NCBI RefSeq assembly: GCF_004297265.1
Contig: NZ_SCUT01000059.1
Location: forward strand, 62,001 to 126,000
Direction: 5' to 3'
Source: Reyranella sp.
GTDB taxonomy: Bacteria; Pseudomonadota; Alphaproteobacteria; Reyranellales; Reyranellaceae
Length of the DNA: 64,000 nt
The notes beneath the pieces are model-generated. The model saw only the letters and a program-made list of their open reading frames with translations. It was not told the DNA's origin and ran no database searches. The first letter of the stretch is position 1. Each line of letters starts with the position of its first letter. This document shows positions 1-8,080 of the stretch, one piece after another. The position numbers were made by a program, and so were the translations under genes.

Positions 1-704
1 CGGCCCTGGTCAAGGCGATGGATGCTGCCCTCGCAAAAGCGCGCAAACTCGCGGCACATCTCTTGCAGGCCAGCGAGCATGAGCTCGACTACGACCGGGG
101 GCGCTTCACGGTGCGCGGCAGCGACCGCGCCATCGATCTCGCTTCGCTGGCGGCCAGCGCACGGGAGGCGGCGAATCTGCCCGACGGCATGTCGCCGGGA
201 CTGGGTGAGCACGTGTTGAACATCACCGACATCTTCACCTTCCCGAGCGGATGCCACGTCGCCGAGGTCGAGATCGATCCGGAGACGGGCGCCGTCGACC
301 TGCTGAGATACACCGCGGTCGACGACTACGGACGCCTGATCAATCCGATGCTGACCGAGGGACAGGTGCAGGGCGGTCTCGCCCAGGGTATTGGTCAGGC
401 CCTGCTGGAGCACACGGTCTACGATCCGCAATCCGGCCAGCTCCTCAGCGGTTCGCTGATGGACTACACCTTGCCGCGCGCGACCGACCTGCCGTTCTTC
501 GACATCCAGCTGGTCGAGCGGCCGACCGATGCCAATCCGCTGGGCGTGAAGGGTTCGGGTCAGGCGGGGTGCATCGGCGCGCCGCAGACGGTGATGGCCG
601 CCGTCCTCGACGCGCTGCGTCCGGCCGGTGTCGATCGTCTCGAAATGCCGGCCACGCCGGCGCGCGTCTGGGAGGCGCTGCAGCGCGTGAAGCCTGGACA
701 TTGA
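1..704 (+). CDS. Xanthine dehydrogenase/CO dehydrogenase-family molybdopterin-binding large subunit, C-terminal end
   Basis: The gene is cut by the window edge; about 233 C-terminal codons remain, and the frame is open back to base 3. The sequence resembles the C-terminal Mo-binding part of CoxL/XdhB-type hydroxylases: a stretch around 'EVEIDPETGAVDL', then 'VDDYGRLINPM', then 'GQVQGGLAQGIGQALLE', and a terminal GSGQAG motif followed by a final helix and 'TPARVWEAL'. These enzymes oxidise a carbon centre with water at a molybdopterin-cytosine-dinucleotide cofactor, usually with separate FAD and 2Fe-2S subunits, which would lie upstream outside the window. The position that is normally the catalytic Glu (GxGExG) is Gln here (CAG at 561-563). 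The substrate cannot be told from this fragment. The stop overlaps a TTG that probably starts the next gene. Confidence 0.9.
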   Translation, partial: ALVKAMDAALAKARKLAAHLLQASEHELDYDRGRFTVRGSDRAIDLASLAASAREAANLPDGMSPGLGEHVLNITDIFTFPSGCHVAEVEIDPETGAVDLLRYTAVDDYGRLINPMLTEGQVQGGLAQGIGQALLEHTVYDPQSGQLLSGSLMDYTLPRATDLPFFDIQLVERPTDANPLGVKGSGQAGCIGAPQTVMAAVLDALRPAGVDRLEMPATPARVWEALQRVKPGH

Positions 705-1582
705 CGCCGCAATCCGCACCGGCCGGCCAGCGCATCCTGGCCGGCATCCTCTTCATGTGCGGCGCGGGCCTGCTGTTTCCGATCATGAGCGGCTTCGCGA
801 AGTTCCTGGGCGCCGACTACAATACCCTGCAGATCTCGTGGGCGCGTGCCTTCGGCCATATCGTCTATATGCTGATCTTCTTCGTTCCGCGTTTCGGTCT
901 CGGCATGCTGCGCACGCGGCGGCCGGGCACGCAGCTCGTGCGCTCGTTGATGCTGTTCACGTCGAACGTCGCGAGCTTCCTCGCCATCGTCTACATCCCC
1001 TTGGGCAAGGCGGCGGCCATCACGATGATGGCGCCGCTGCTCGTGTTGCCGCTTGCCTGGCTCGTGCTGGGCGAACGCGCCGCGCGCGCTCATATCGGCG
1101 CACTGCTGGTCGGCTTCGTGGGCGTGCTGGTCCTGATCCAGCCAGGCAGCGCGGTCTTCCAGTGGGCGGCCTTGCTTTCGCTCCTGAGCGCGGCCTGCTA
1201 CGCCATCTACCAGGTGCTGACGCGACTGATTTCCAGCATCGACACGCCGGAGACCTCGGCGATCTACAGCTCGATCGTCGGCGGTTTCGGCATGTTCCTG
1301 GTGCTGCCCTTCGTCTGGAAGACGCCGCACAGCGCCCGCGACATCTTCTATTTCTGCAGCCTCGGCGTGCTGGGCGGCACCGGCCACTATTTCGTCGCCC
1401 GCGCGCTCACCTATGCGCCGGCCAACATCGTGGCGCCGTTCCAGTACATGCAGCTCATCGGCTCGGTGGTCGTGGGCTACCTGTTCTTCGGAGACTTCCC
1501 GGATTTGCTGGGCTGGGTCGGCGCCGCCATCATCGTCGGTGCCGGCCTCTACATCGGCTGGTCGCAGCGCAAGCGGGGTTAG
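701..1582 (+). CDS. DMT-superfamily (EamA) transporter
   Basis: A predicted polytopic inner-membrane protein of about 293 residues, close to the usual length for ten-helix EamA permeases. Alternating hydrophobic helices run through the whole protein, with two EamA-like halves; the motif 'PLLVLPLAWLVLGER' in half one and 'QYMQLIGSVVVGYLFFGD' in half two are the usual helix 4/helix 9 signatures. The start is uncertain. TTG at 701 overlaps the upstream stop (TTGA) and keeps the first helix whole. ATG at 755 would cut into that helix, so I prefer 701. It is probably translated with the hydroxylase gene before it. Family members export or import small metabolites; the substrate is not predictable. 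Confidence 0.87.
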   Translation: MTPQSAPAGQRILAGILFMCGAGLLFPIMSGFAKFLGADYNTLQISWARAFGHIVYMLIFFVPRFGLGMLRTRRPGTQLVRSLMLFTSNVASFLAIVYIPLGKAAAITMMAPLLVLPLAWLVLGERAARAHIGALLVGFVGVLVLIQPGSAVFQWAALLSLLSAACYAIYQVLTRLISSIDTPETSAIYSSIVGGFGMFLVLPFVWKTPHSARDIFYFCSLGVLGGTGHYFVARALTYAPANIVAPFQYMQLIGSVVVGYLFFGDFPDLLGWVGAAIIVGAGLYIGWSQRKRG

Positions 1583-1609
1583 GATCCCGCCTCAAGTTGA
1601 AACACTTAA

Positions 1610-1719
1610 CCTTATCCTGAGGAGGCCGCACCGCGGCCGTCTCGAAGGACGGGCAACAGACGTGGTGCTCGTTCCCACCCTTCGAGACGCGCTCCTGCGG
1701 AGCGCTCCTCAGGGTGAGG
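1610..1719. repeat. Cloverleaf-like palindromic intergenic repeat, copy A1
   Basis: The 110-base element folds as an outer stem (1610-1622 with 1707-1719; two G-U wobbles, otherwise paired) enclosing three hairpins. These are GGCCGC/GCGGCC at 1624-1638, a 14-base arm pair at 1640-1653/1674-1687 with a two-base mismatch, and GCGCTCC/GGAGCGC at 1689-1705. A second copy lies at 6028-6139. It sits between two convergent genes. It may act as a bidirectional terminator or be a non-autonomous, transposase-mobilised repeat; neither is proven. Confidence 0.85.
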
Positions 1720-1764
1720 CCGGTTTTGGGAAGACGATGTGATTCTTTTTCGCTCGGAGAGACT

Positions 1765-3369
1765 TTAACCGACCGTCACCGGCGAGAAGTCGACGTACCA
1801 GCTCTTGGGATGGACGTAGCCCTTCACCTTGGAAGAGATCGCGTTCGGCCAGACGTCATGGACGAACCAGACGAACACGGCTTCGTCGACCATGCGGGTG
1901 TTGATCCTGGCCAGCACCTTGTCGAGTTCCGCGGGATCGGAGGTGCTGCGCGCCTCGGCGGCCAGCTTGTCGAACTCCGGATCGTTGATGTAGCCCCAGT
2001 TCGAGCCCTTGGGCGGGACCTGCTGGCTGTCGACGAAGCGCATGAAGGCGTTGTGCGGGTCCATCGTGTTCCAGCTCACGTTGATGGCGTTGAACGAGGC
2101 CGCTTCCGGTGCCTTGGCGCCCTGGCGCATGAAGTTGAGCAGCGCGTTCCAGTCCATCACCTGGAACTCCAGCTCGACGCCCACCTCGGCGAATTGCTGC
2201 TGGATGAACTCGTTCATGATCAGTGGATACATCTGGCCCGAGCCCGAGGTCGAGATCGCGACCTTCAGCTTGAGCTTCTTCTGCGGCCCGTAGCCGGCTT
2301 CGGCCAGCAGCTTCTTCGCCTCCGCCGGATCGTAGCGGATCTTGAAGGTCGGATTGCCGAACCAGGGATGATCGACCGGCACGCAGCCGACGGCTGGCGC
2401 CGCGAGGCCGTTCAGCAGCTTCACCATCGCGTCCCGGTCGACCGCGAGGTTCAGCGCCTTGCGCACCCGGATGTCGGCGGTCGGCGCGCCCGGCAGCATG
2501 CTGAGCGTATAGGGCCACATGTGTGGAATGGCGTTCGTCTCGATCTTGCAGCCGCCGGCGCGCAGCTTGTCGAGCGAGTCGGGGGCGGGTGCCTCGATCC
2601 AGTCGACCCGGCCCGACAGGAGCGCGGCCGTGCGGGTCGAGACGTCGGGAATCGGCAGCAGCACCATCCGCTCGGTCCTGGGCAGCCGCTCCTTGTTCCA
2701 GTAGTCGTTGTTGCGCTCCAGCTCGGCGCGCTCGCGCGGCGTCCAGGCCTTCATCTTCCACGGGCCAGTGCCCGACGGCGACTTGCGATAGGCCTGCCAG
2801 TCGCGGCCGACCTTCTCGAAGTTGGCCGGGCTCGCGATCGGGAAACGGTTGAGCAGCGAGGGGAAGATCGTGTCGACGCCCTTGGTCTGCATCTCGACCT
2901 TGTAATCGTCGATCTTGCGATAGCCGATCACCGGCCAGACCGCCGCGATCAGGATGCTGCGGCCGGTGCGATCGAAGGCCGGCGACTTGTCGTTCAGGGT
3001 GCGCTCGAGGGTGAAGATCACCGCGTCGGCGTTGAAGTCGGAGCCGTCGTGGAACTTCACGCCCTGGCGCAGCTCGAAGATCCACTTCGTCGGATCGGCC
3101 GGGTCCTGATACCACTTGGTCGCGAGGCCGGGCACCAGCTTCGCGGGCGCGGTCGCCGACGTCAGGTCCCAGGCGACCAGCGGATCGTAGATCGTGTAAC
3201 CCATGAAGCGGATGCCTTCGGTGCCCTGGTCGGGCGCGCCGTCGGTCGCGGGGATGTCGGCCAGTGTCATGGCGATGCGCAGAGGCGCGGATTGTTGCGC
3301 TTTTGCCGAGCTCGTGCCGATGAGGGAAAGCGCGGTGCCGGAAAGAAGGGCGGCGCGACGGGTAAGCAT
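1765..3369 (-). CDS. ABC transporter substrate-binding protein, family 5 (peptide/opine type)
   Basis: A periplasmic solute receptor of 534 residues in the SBP_bac_5 (DppA/OppA) class. The N-terminus 'MLTRRAALLSGTALSL...AKA' is an export signal with a paired arginine, so Tat or Sec export is possible. The body has the family landmarks: 'KWIFELRQGVKFHDG' near residue 100, a 'SGTGPWKMKAW' segment near 200, 'VRKALNLAVDRDAMVKLL' near 310. A GGAGG ribosome site sits just before the ATG at 3369. It is divergent from the tandem amidases and no permease or ATPase genes adjoin it, so it is an orphan receptor that probably works with a transporter elsewhere. Proximity suggests that its ligand may be an amide or peptide-like compound used by the amidases. 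Confidence 0.9.
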   Translation of the reverse strand: MLTRRAALLSGTALSLIGTSSAKAQQSAPLRIAMTLADIPATDGAPDQGTEGIRFMGYTIYDPLVAWDLTSATAPAKLVPGLATKWYQDPADPTKWIFELRQGVKFHDGSDFNADAVIFTLERTLNDKSPAFDRTGRSILIAAVWPVIGYRKIDDYKVEMQTKGVDTIFPSLLNRFPIASPANFEKVGRDWQAYRKSPSGTGPWKMKAWTPRERAELERNNDYWNKERLPRTERMVLLPIPDVSTRTAALLSGRVDWIEAPAPDSLDKLRAGGCKIETNAIPHMWPYTLSMLPGAPTADIRVRKALNLAVDRDAMVKLLNGLAAPAVGCVPVDHPWFGNPTFKIRYDPAEAKKLLAEAGYGPQKKLKLKVAISTSGSGQMYPLIMNEFIQQQFAEVGVELEFQVMDWNALLNFMRQGAKAPEAASFNAINVSWNTMDPHNAFMRFVDSQQVPPKGSNWGYINDPEFDKLAAEARSTSDPAELDKVLARINTRMVDEAVFVWFVHDVWPNAISSKVKGYVHPKSWYVDFSPVTVG

Positions 3370-3464
3370 TGAAGGACCTCCGTGGTTCCGCTGCTCGAAG
3401 CACGAAGCGAGCCACCCCGCAGCGCACTGGACGCGGCATGTTTCTTGCTGTTTTGCTGGCGACC

Positions 3465-4745
3465 ATGGCCGCGCTGAATACGCTTACCGCCACCGAACTC
3501 GCGCAACGACTGGACTCCGGAGCGGCCACCGCCGAGGGGATCGTGCGCGACCATCTCGACCGCATCGACCAGCGCGACGCCGACGTGCTCGCCTGGTCGC
3601 ATCTCGCGCGCGAGGCTGCCCTTCAAACCGCCAGGGTGCTCGATCGCGGGCCACGCAAGGGGTTGCTGCACGGTATCCCGATGGGTGTGAAGGACATCAT
3701 CGATTCCTACGACCAGCCGACGACCTATGGCTCGCCGATCTACCGCACGCACCAGCCGCTGGCCGACGCTGCGACTGTCGCTCTGGCGCGCGAGGCCGGC
3801 GCCATCCTGCTCGGCAAGACGGTAACGACGGAATTCGCCAATCGTCATCCCGGCCCGACGAAGAACCCGCACAATCCCGCGCATACGCCGGGCGGCTCTT
3901 CTTCGGGCTCGGCGGCGGCGGTCGCCGATTTCCAGACCGTGTTGGGCACCGGCACGCAGACCGGTGGCTCGGTCATCCGTCCCGCCGCCTTCTGTGGCGT
4001 CGTGGGCTACAAGCCGACCTACGGCCACTTCGCGCCGGCCGGTATGAAGGCCAATACCGAATGGCTCGACACGATCGGCGCCTATGCCCGCAGCGTCGAG
4101 GACATTGCCCTGTTCCGCGCAGCCCTGATGGCGATGCCCTTCACGCCCATCGACAAGCTCGACCGGCCGCCGAGGATTGCCGTCGCCTTCACACATCATC
4201 GCGACGAACTTTCACCGGAGGGCACGAAGGCCCTGAACGATGCCGCGGCGGCTTTCGCCAAGGCCGGTGCGCAGGTGAGCGAGATCGAGCTCCCCGCGCC
4301 GGTGCGCGACATGACCCAGGGCCAGAAGACGCTGTCGGCCTTCGATGGGCCGCGCGCCCACGCCGACGAGGCGCGGCGCTTCACCGGCCTGCTGAGCGAG
4401 AGCCTGAAGAAGGACAAGCTCGAAGCCGGCTCGAAGATCGACTACGCGACCTGGGTGGCCGCCCGGAAGCTCGGCGAAACCGGCCGCGCCGCGGTCGATG
4501 CGCTGTTTGGGGAGATCGACGTCATCCTGACGGCGCCGGCCAAGGGCGAGGCGCCGGTCGGCCTCGAACGGACCGGCGATGCCACTTTCAACCTGCTCTG
4601 GACCTATCTCTGGATGCCCTGCGTGACCCTGCCTCTGACCAAGGGACCGACGGGCCTGCCAGTCGGCATCCAGCTCGTCGGCCGCCAGCATGAGGATGCG
4701 GGCCTTCTCGACATCGCGGCCTGGGCGCGGAGCGTGCTGTCATGA
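3465..4745 (+). CDS. Amidase-signature hydrolase (first of a tandem pair)
   Basis: An amidase-signature enzyme, hydrolysing carboxamide C-N bonds to acid and ammonia in the cytoplasm. With the start at 3465 (426 residues) the Lys-cisSer-Ser triad is Lys76 (GVKDIID), Ser145 (GGSSSGS) and Ser169 (TQTGGSV); the 24-residue gap between the serines is the family norm. The start was chosen because it aligns the N-terminus with the downstream paralogue. ATG at 3438 or 3369 is also open but would add an unaligned extension. The protein ends in the usual 'LPVGIQLVGRQHEDAGLL' segment. The stop overlaps the ATG of the next amidase (ATGA), so the two are co-translated. The physiological substrate is unknown. 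Confidence 0.9.
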   Translation: MAALNTLTATELAQRLDSGAATAEGIVRDHLDRIDQRDADVLAWSHLAREAALQTARVLDRGPRKGLLHGIPMGVKDIIDSYDQPTTYGSPIYRTHQPLADAATVALAREAGAILLGKTVTTEFANRHPGPTKNPHNPAHTPGGSSSGSAAAVADFQTVLGTGTQTGGSVIRPAAFCGVVGYKPTYGHFAPAGMKANTEWLDTIGAYARSVEDIALFRAALMAMPFTPIDKLDRPPRIAVAFTHHRDELSPEGTKALNDAAAAFAKAGAQVSEIELPAPVRDMTQGQKTLSAFDGPRAHADEARRFTGLLSESLKKDKLEAGSKIDYATWVAARKLGETGRAAVDALFGEIDVILTAPAKGEAPVGLERTGDATFNLLWTYLWMPCVTLPLTKGPTGLPVGIQLVGRQHEDAGLLDIAAWARSVLS

Positions 4746-6010
4746 AAGCGATCACCGCCGTCGAAGCCGTGGCCGCCATCGAGGCCGGCACGCTTACCTC
4801 CGAAAAGCTGGTGCGCCGTTGTCTCGACCGCATTGCCGAGCGCGACGACATCGTGAAGGCCTGGGTGCATCTCGATCCCGACCAAGCCATCGCGCAGGCG
4901 AAGGCCGCCGATGCGGCAAGCGGCGGCCTGCTGCGCGGCATCCCGGTCGGCGTGAAGGACATCATCGACACCTACGACATGCCGACCGGCCACAACTCGC
5001 CGATCTTCGCGGGGACTGTGCCGTTCGGCGATGCGGCCTGCGTGGCGCTCTGCCGCACCGCCAACGCCGTCATCATGGGCAAGACCGTGACGACGGAGTT
5101 CGCCAACCGTCATGCCGGCGCGACGACGAACCCGCACAATCCCGCGCACACGCCGGGCGGGTCATCCTCGGGATCGGCCGCGGCCGTCGCCGATGGGCAT
5201 GTGCCGCTGGCCTTCGGCACGCAGACCGGCGGCTCGGTGATCCGGCCGGCCGCCTATTGCGGTGTCATCGGTTACAAGCCGACCTTCGGCGACTTCAACC
5301 GTGTCGGCATCAAGATGCAGTGCCATTCGGTCGATACGCTGGGTCTCATGGCGCGCACGCTCGACGACATCGCCCTGTTCCGCGCTGCCGTGCTGAAGCT
5401 GCCGCCGGTTTACATTGATTACGATATCGGCCGGCCGCGCATCGGTTTCTGCCGCTCGCCGGTCTGGGACAAGGCCGAGCCCGAGACCAAGGCGCTGATG
5501 GAAGAGACCGCGACCCGGCTCTGCGACAAGGGCGCGTCCGTGGTCGACGTGACCTTTGCTGCGCCCTTTGCCGATATCATCGACGACCATGCCGCGATCA
5601 CCGGCTTCGAGAGCGTGCGCAACTATGCCGACGAGCGGGTGCGCAATCCCGACAAGGTGAGCGACGAGCTGATGAACGGGCCGATGAAGCGCGGCCTCGC
5701 CGTCTCCTTCGAGCGCTATGTGGCGGCGCAGCGCAAGGCCACTTCCTTCAAGGCCCATGTCGACTCGCTGTTCGACAAGGTCGACCTGCTGCTGACGCCG
5801 AGCGCACCGGGCGAGGCGCCCAAGGGCCTCGCCTCGACGGGCGATCCGGTCTTCAACTCGATCTGGACACTTGCGGGCACACCCTGCGTGACCCTGCCGG
5901 CCGGCACCGGCCCGAACGGCCTGCCGCTCGGCGTCCAGCTCGTCGGCCGGCGTCACGACGACGACCGCCTGCTTTCCCTTGCCGCCTGGGTCGCGGCGCA
6001 TCTGAACTGA
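4742..6010 (+). CDS. Amidase-signature hydrolase (second of a tandem pair)
   Basis: A paralogue of the preceding gene; the two share long near-identical stretches such as 'GKTVTTEFANRH', 'NPHNPAHTPGGSSSGSAAAV' and 'TQTGGSVIRPA'. Predicted catalytic residues are Lys72, Ser141 and Ser165 of 422. The start codon overlaps the upstream stop by ATGA. Divergence is concentrated in the C-terminal substrate-pocket half, which suggests duplication followed by a change in specificity, or a hetero-oligomer. The family also includes GatA, but GatB/GatC are absent here and the context is catabolic, so a tRNA amidotransferase role is unlikely. Confidence 0.92.
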   Translation: MKAITAVEAVAAIEAGTLTSEKLVRRCLDRIAERDDIVKAWVHLDPDQAIAQAKAADAASGGLLRGIPVGVKDIIDTYDMPTGHNSPIFAGTVPFGDAACVALCRTANAVIMGKTVTTEFANRHAGATTNPHNPAHTPGGSSSGSAAAVADGHVPLAFGTQTGGSVIRPAAYCGVIGYKPTFGDFNRVGIKMQCHSVDTLGLMARTLDDIALFRAAVLKLPPVYIDYDIGRPRIGFCRSPVWDKAEPETKALMEETATRLCDKGASVVDVTFAAPFADIIDDHAAITGFESVRNYADERVRNPDKVSDELMNGPMKRGLAVSFERYVAAQRKATSFKAHVDSLFDKVDLLLTPSAPGEAPKGLASTGDPVFNSIWTLAGTPCVTLPAGTGPNGLPLGVQLVGRRHDDDRLLSLAAWVAAHLN

Positions 6011-6027
6011 TGTTCAGGACAGTAAAT

Positions 6028-6139
6028 CCTCATCCTGAGGGGCATCGCGTAGCGATGCGTCTCGAAGGATGGGCAACAGACAAGGTGCGGGTTCCCATCC
6101 TTCGAGACGCGGCCCGGGGGGCCGCTCCTCAGGATGAGG
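6028..6139. repeat. Cloverleaf-like palindromic intergenic repeat, copy A2
   Basis: The second copy of the 110-base element seen at 1610-1719. Outer arms 6028-6040 and 6127-6139 are perfect 13-base complements. Inside are three perfect hairpins: GCATCGC/GCGATGC (6042-6058), a 14-base pair 6060-6073/6094-6107, and GCGGCCC/GGGCCGC (6109-6125). Relative to copy A1 the first and third hairpins differ in sequence but stay complementary. It lies between the second amidase and the M20 hydrolase. The ribosome site GGAGGAG of the next gene follows directly at 6141, so the element is probably in the mRNA leader. Confidence 0.9.
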
Positions 6140-6154
6140 TGGAGGAGAACTGAT

Positions 6155-7381
6155 ATGCCCACGATCAATGATGAACGACTGCTCGGCGACCTGCGGCGCA
6201 TTGCCGATTTCGGCCGCTACCAGACCGGCGTGCATCGCCCGCACCTGTCGCCACAGGATGTCGAGAGCCGGCACTGGCTCGCGGCGCGCATGAAGGAAGC
6301 GGGTCTCGAACCGGTGATCGACGGCATCGGCACGGTGATCGGCAAGAGTCCCAAGACCGGTCCGCGCATCCTGATCGGCTCGCACTCCGACACCCAGCCG
6401 CGCGGCGGCTGGCTCGACGGTGTCATGGGCGTGATCTACGGGCTCGAAGTGGCCCGGGCGCTGGCGGAAGATCCCGAGACCGCGCATCTCGCCGTCGACG
6501 TCGCCTCCTGGGCCGACGAGGAGGGCCATTGGGGGCAGATGACCGGCAGCCGCTCCTTCATCGGCATCTTCTCCGAGGCCGATATCGACAAGGCGAAGCA
6601 TCGCGATGAGGGCACGCCGATGCGCGAGGCGCTGAAGGCGGCCGGCCTCGAGGGCGTGCCGCGCGAGCATCTGGAGGAGGGGCGGTACCGCGGCTACCTC
6701 GAGGCGCATATCGAGCAGGGCGGCCTCCTCGAAGCGGGCGAGAAGCGCATCGGTATCGTCACGGCGATCGTCGGCATCATGCAGTTCCGCCTGACCTTCA
6801 GCGGCATCCAGAATCATGCCGGCACGACGCCCATGCCGATCCGCAAGGATGCGGGCGTCGCCATGATGCGGCTCTACAACGACGTGATGGACAAGTTCCC
6901 CGCCGTCTCCGGTCCGCGCAGCGTGTGGACCGTCGGCAAGATGGTGCTGGAGCCCGGCGCGCCGGCGATCGTTCCCGGCCGGGCCGAGATGATCCTCCAG
7001 TTCCGCGACGCCGACTTCAAGATCCTGCAGGCCTTCGAGGCCAAGCTGATGGAGATCGTCGCCGATCACCAGAAGAACAGCCCCTGCAAGGTCGAGTGCG
7101 TGAACCTCTCGCGCACCCAGCCGCTGGTGATGGACGAGCGCTTCCTCGAGGCGATCGAGGAGTCGGCGGCCGTCCATGCCCCGGACAAGCATGTCCGCAT
7201 GCCGTCGGGTGCCGGCCACGATGCGCAGGTGATCGGGCTCAAGATGCCGGCCGCCATGATGTTCGTGCCCTCGATCGGCGGCATCTCGCATCACTTCACC
7301 GAGAACACCCACGACGCCGATATCGTGCTGGGCTGCCAGGTCTTCGCCGACGCCGCGGCGAAAATTCTGAAGGGAAACTGA
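6155..7381 (+). CDS. M20-family hydantoinase/carbamoylase-type amidohydrolase
   Basis: A 408-residue zinc-dependent hydrolase of the AllC/HyuC group (N-carbamoyl-L-amino acid hydrolase, allantoate amidohydrolase and relatives). Metal-site motifs are all visible: 'GSHSDTQ' (His77, Asp79), 'GGWLDG' (Asp88), 'WADEEGHWG' (Asp121-Glu123), 'EAHIEQGG' and the dimerisation-domain motif 'NHAGTTPMP'. The C-terminal 'GAGHDAQ' supplies the last ligand region. The ATG at 6155 follows a strong GGAGGAG. Placement directly after two amidases suggests a shared pathway that releases amino acid and ammonia from N-carbamoyl or ureido compounds. Exact substrate is not assignable. Confidence 0.9.
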   Translation: MPTINDERLLGDLRRIADFGRYQTGVHRPHLSPQDVESRHWLAARMKEAGLEPVIDGIGTVIGKSPKTGPRILIGSHSDTQPRGGWLDGVMGVIYGLEVARALAEDPETAHLAVDVASWADEEGHWGQMTGSRSFIGIFSEADIDKAKHRDEGTPMREALKAAGLEGVPREHLEEGRYRGYLEAHIEQGGLLEAGEKRIGIVTAIVGIMQFRLTFSGIQNHAGTTPMPIRKDAGVAMMRLYNDVMDKFPAVSGPRSVWTVGKMVLEPGAPAIVPGRAEMILQFRDADFKILQAFEAKLMEIVADHQKNSPCKVECVNLSRTQPLVMDERFLEAIEESAAVHAPDKHVRMPSGAGHDAQVIGLKMPAAMMFVPSIGGISHHFTENTHDADIVLGCQVFADAAAKILKGN

Positions 7382-7424
7382 CCGGCGACGGCGCTATCCT
7401 GTTCCTCGTCGAGTGAGGAGCAGG

Positions 7425-7904
7425 ATGTCGAAGGTCACGCGCGCCACGAAGGCGCTGGAGCAGCCGAAGGTCGCTTTCACCGTCCATACCTATGACTACG
7501 ACCCCGACGCCGACAAGGTCGGCCTGCAGGCCGCCGAGGCGCTGGGCGAAGAGCCGCAGCGCGTGCTCAAGACGCTGATGACCCTGGTCGACGGCAAGCC
7601 CGCCTGCGTGATCGTGCCCTCCGATCGCGAAGTCTCGATGAAGAAGCTGGCGGCGGCCTTCAAGGGCAAGTCGGCCGAGATGATGAAGCCCGCCGATGCC
7701 GAACGGATGACCGGCTACAAGGTCGGCGGCATCAGCCCGTTCGGCCAGATGCGGTCCGTGCGGACCGCCATCGAAGCCGAGGCCATGGCGCACGAGCTGG
7801 TCTTCCTCAACGGCGGCCAGCGCGGCCTGCAGGTGAGGATGTCCCCGCAGGACGTCGCGATGGTGCTGAAGGCCGTGGTCGCCCCGCTGGTGGCTTCGGT
7901 TTAG
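7425..7904 (+). CDS. ybaK: YbaK/EbsC-family aminoacyl-tRNA deacylase
   Basis: A 159-residue protein of the YbaK/ProX editing family, which hydrolyses mischarged Cys-tRNA(Pro) in the cytoplasm. The conserved lysine lies in 'QRVLKTLMTLVDG', with 'VSMKKLAAAF' and 'GYKVGGISPFG' in the expected order. The C-terminal 'GGQRGLQVRMSPQD' is also typical. The ATG at 7425 has GAGGAG five bases upstream; a GTG at 7413 in the same frame lacks a site. It may be a passenger in the amidohydrolase run, from which it is separated by 43 bases. Confidence 0.92.
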   Translation: MSKVTRATKALEQPKVAFTVHTYDYDPDADKVGLQAAEALGEEPQRVLKTLMTLVDGKPACVIVPSDREVSMKKLAAAFKGKSAEMMKPADAERMTGYKVGGISPFGQMRSVRTAIEAEAMAHELVFLNGGQRGLQVRMSPQDVAMVLKAVVAPLVASV

Positions 7905-7932
7905 CGGGCCAGACAGGGGCAATCCCAAAACA

Positions 7933-8064
7933 AAATCCCGTCGTCTCGACCGGAGCGCGCAGCGCGGAGTGGAGAGACCTCTTTTCCGCGATTTGGCGGC
8001 ATTGCGTGGAGACAAGATCTCTCCACTCCGCACCTTCGGTGCTCCGGTCGAGATGACGGGATTT
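7933..8064. repeat. Cloverleaf-like palindromic intergenic repeat, family B
   Basis: A second sequence family with the same architecture as the repeats at 1610 and 6028. The outer 24-base arms (7933-7956 and 8041-8064) pair throughout, with one G-U. Inside are a short GCGC hairpin near 7955-7965, a 12-base perfect stem 7966-7977/8018-8029, and GCACC/GGTGC at 8030-8042. It separates two convergent genes and may terminate both, though no T-tract is present. Similar 'CTCGACCGGAGC...GTGGAGAGA' repeats are, from memory, widespread in alphaproteobacterial genomes. Confidence 0.85.
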
Positions 8065-8080
8065 GTGTTGAAGACCCTCT

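Noticed and set aside
1714..3372. 552-codon plus-strand frame
   Set aside because: Antisense shadow of the peptide-receptor gene, which has a signal peptide, ribosome site and family motifs.
4742..6010. GatA subunit of the tRNA amidotransferase
   Set aside because: No gatB or gatC nearby, a tandem paralogue exists, and the context is amide catabolism.
1610..8064. Insertion-sequence ends or CRISPR repeats
   Set aside because: The repeats are single palindromes separated by genes, with no transposase, no regular spacers and no target duplications that I can see.
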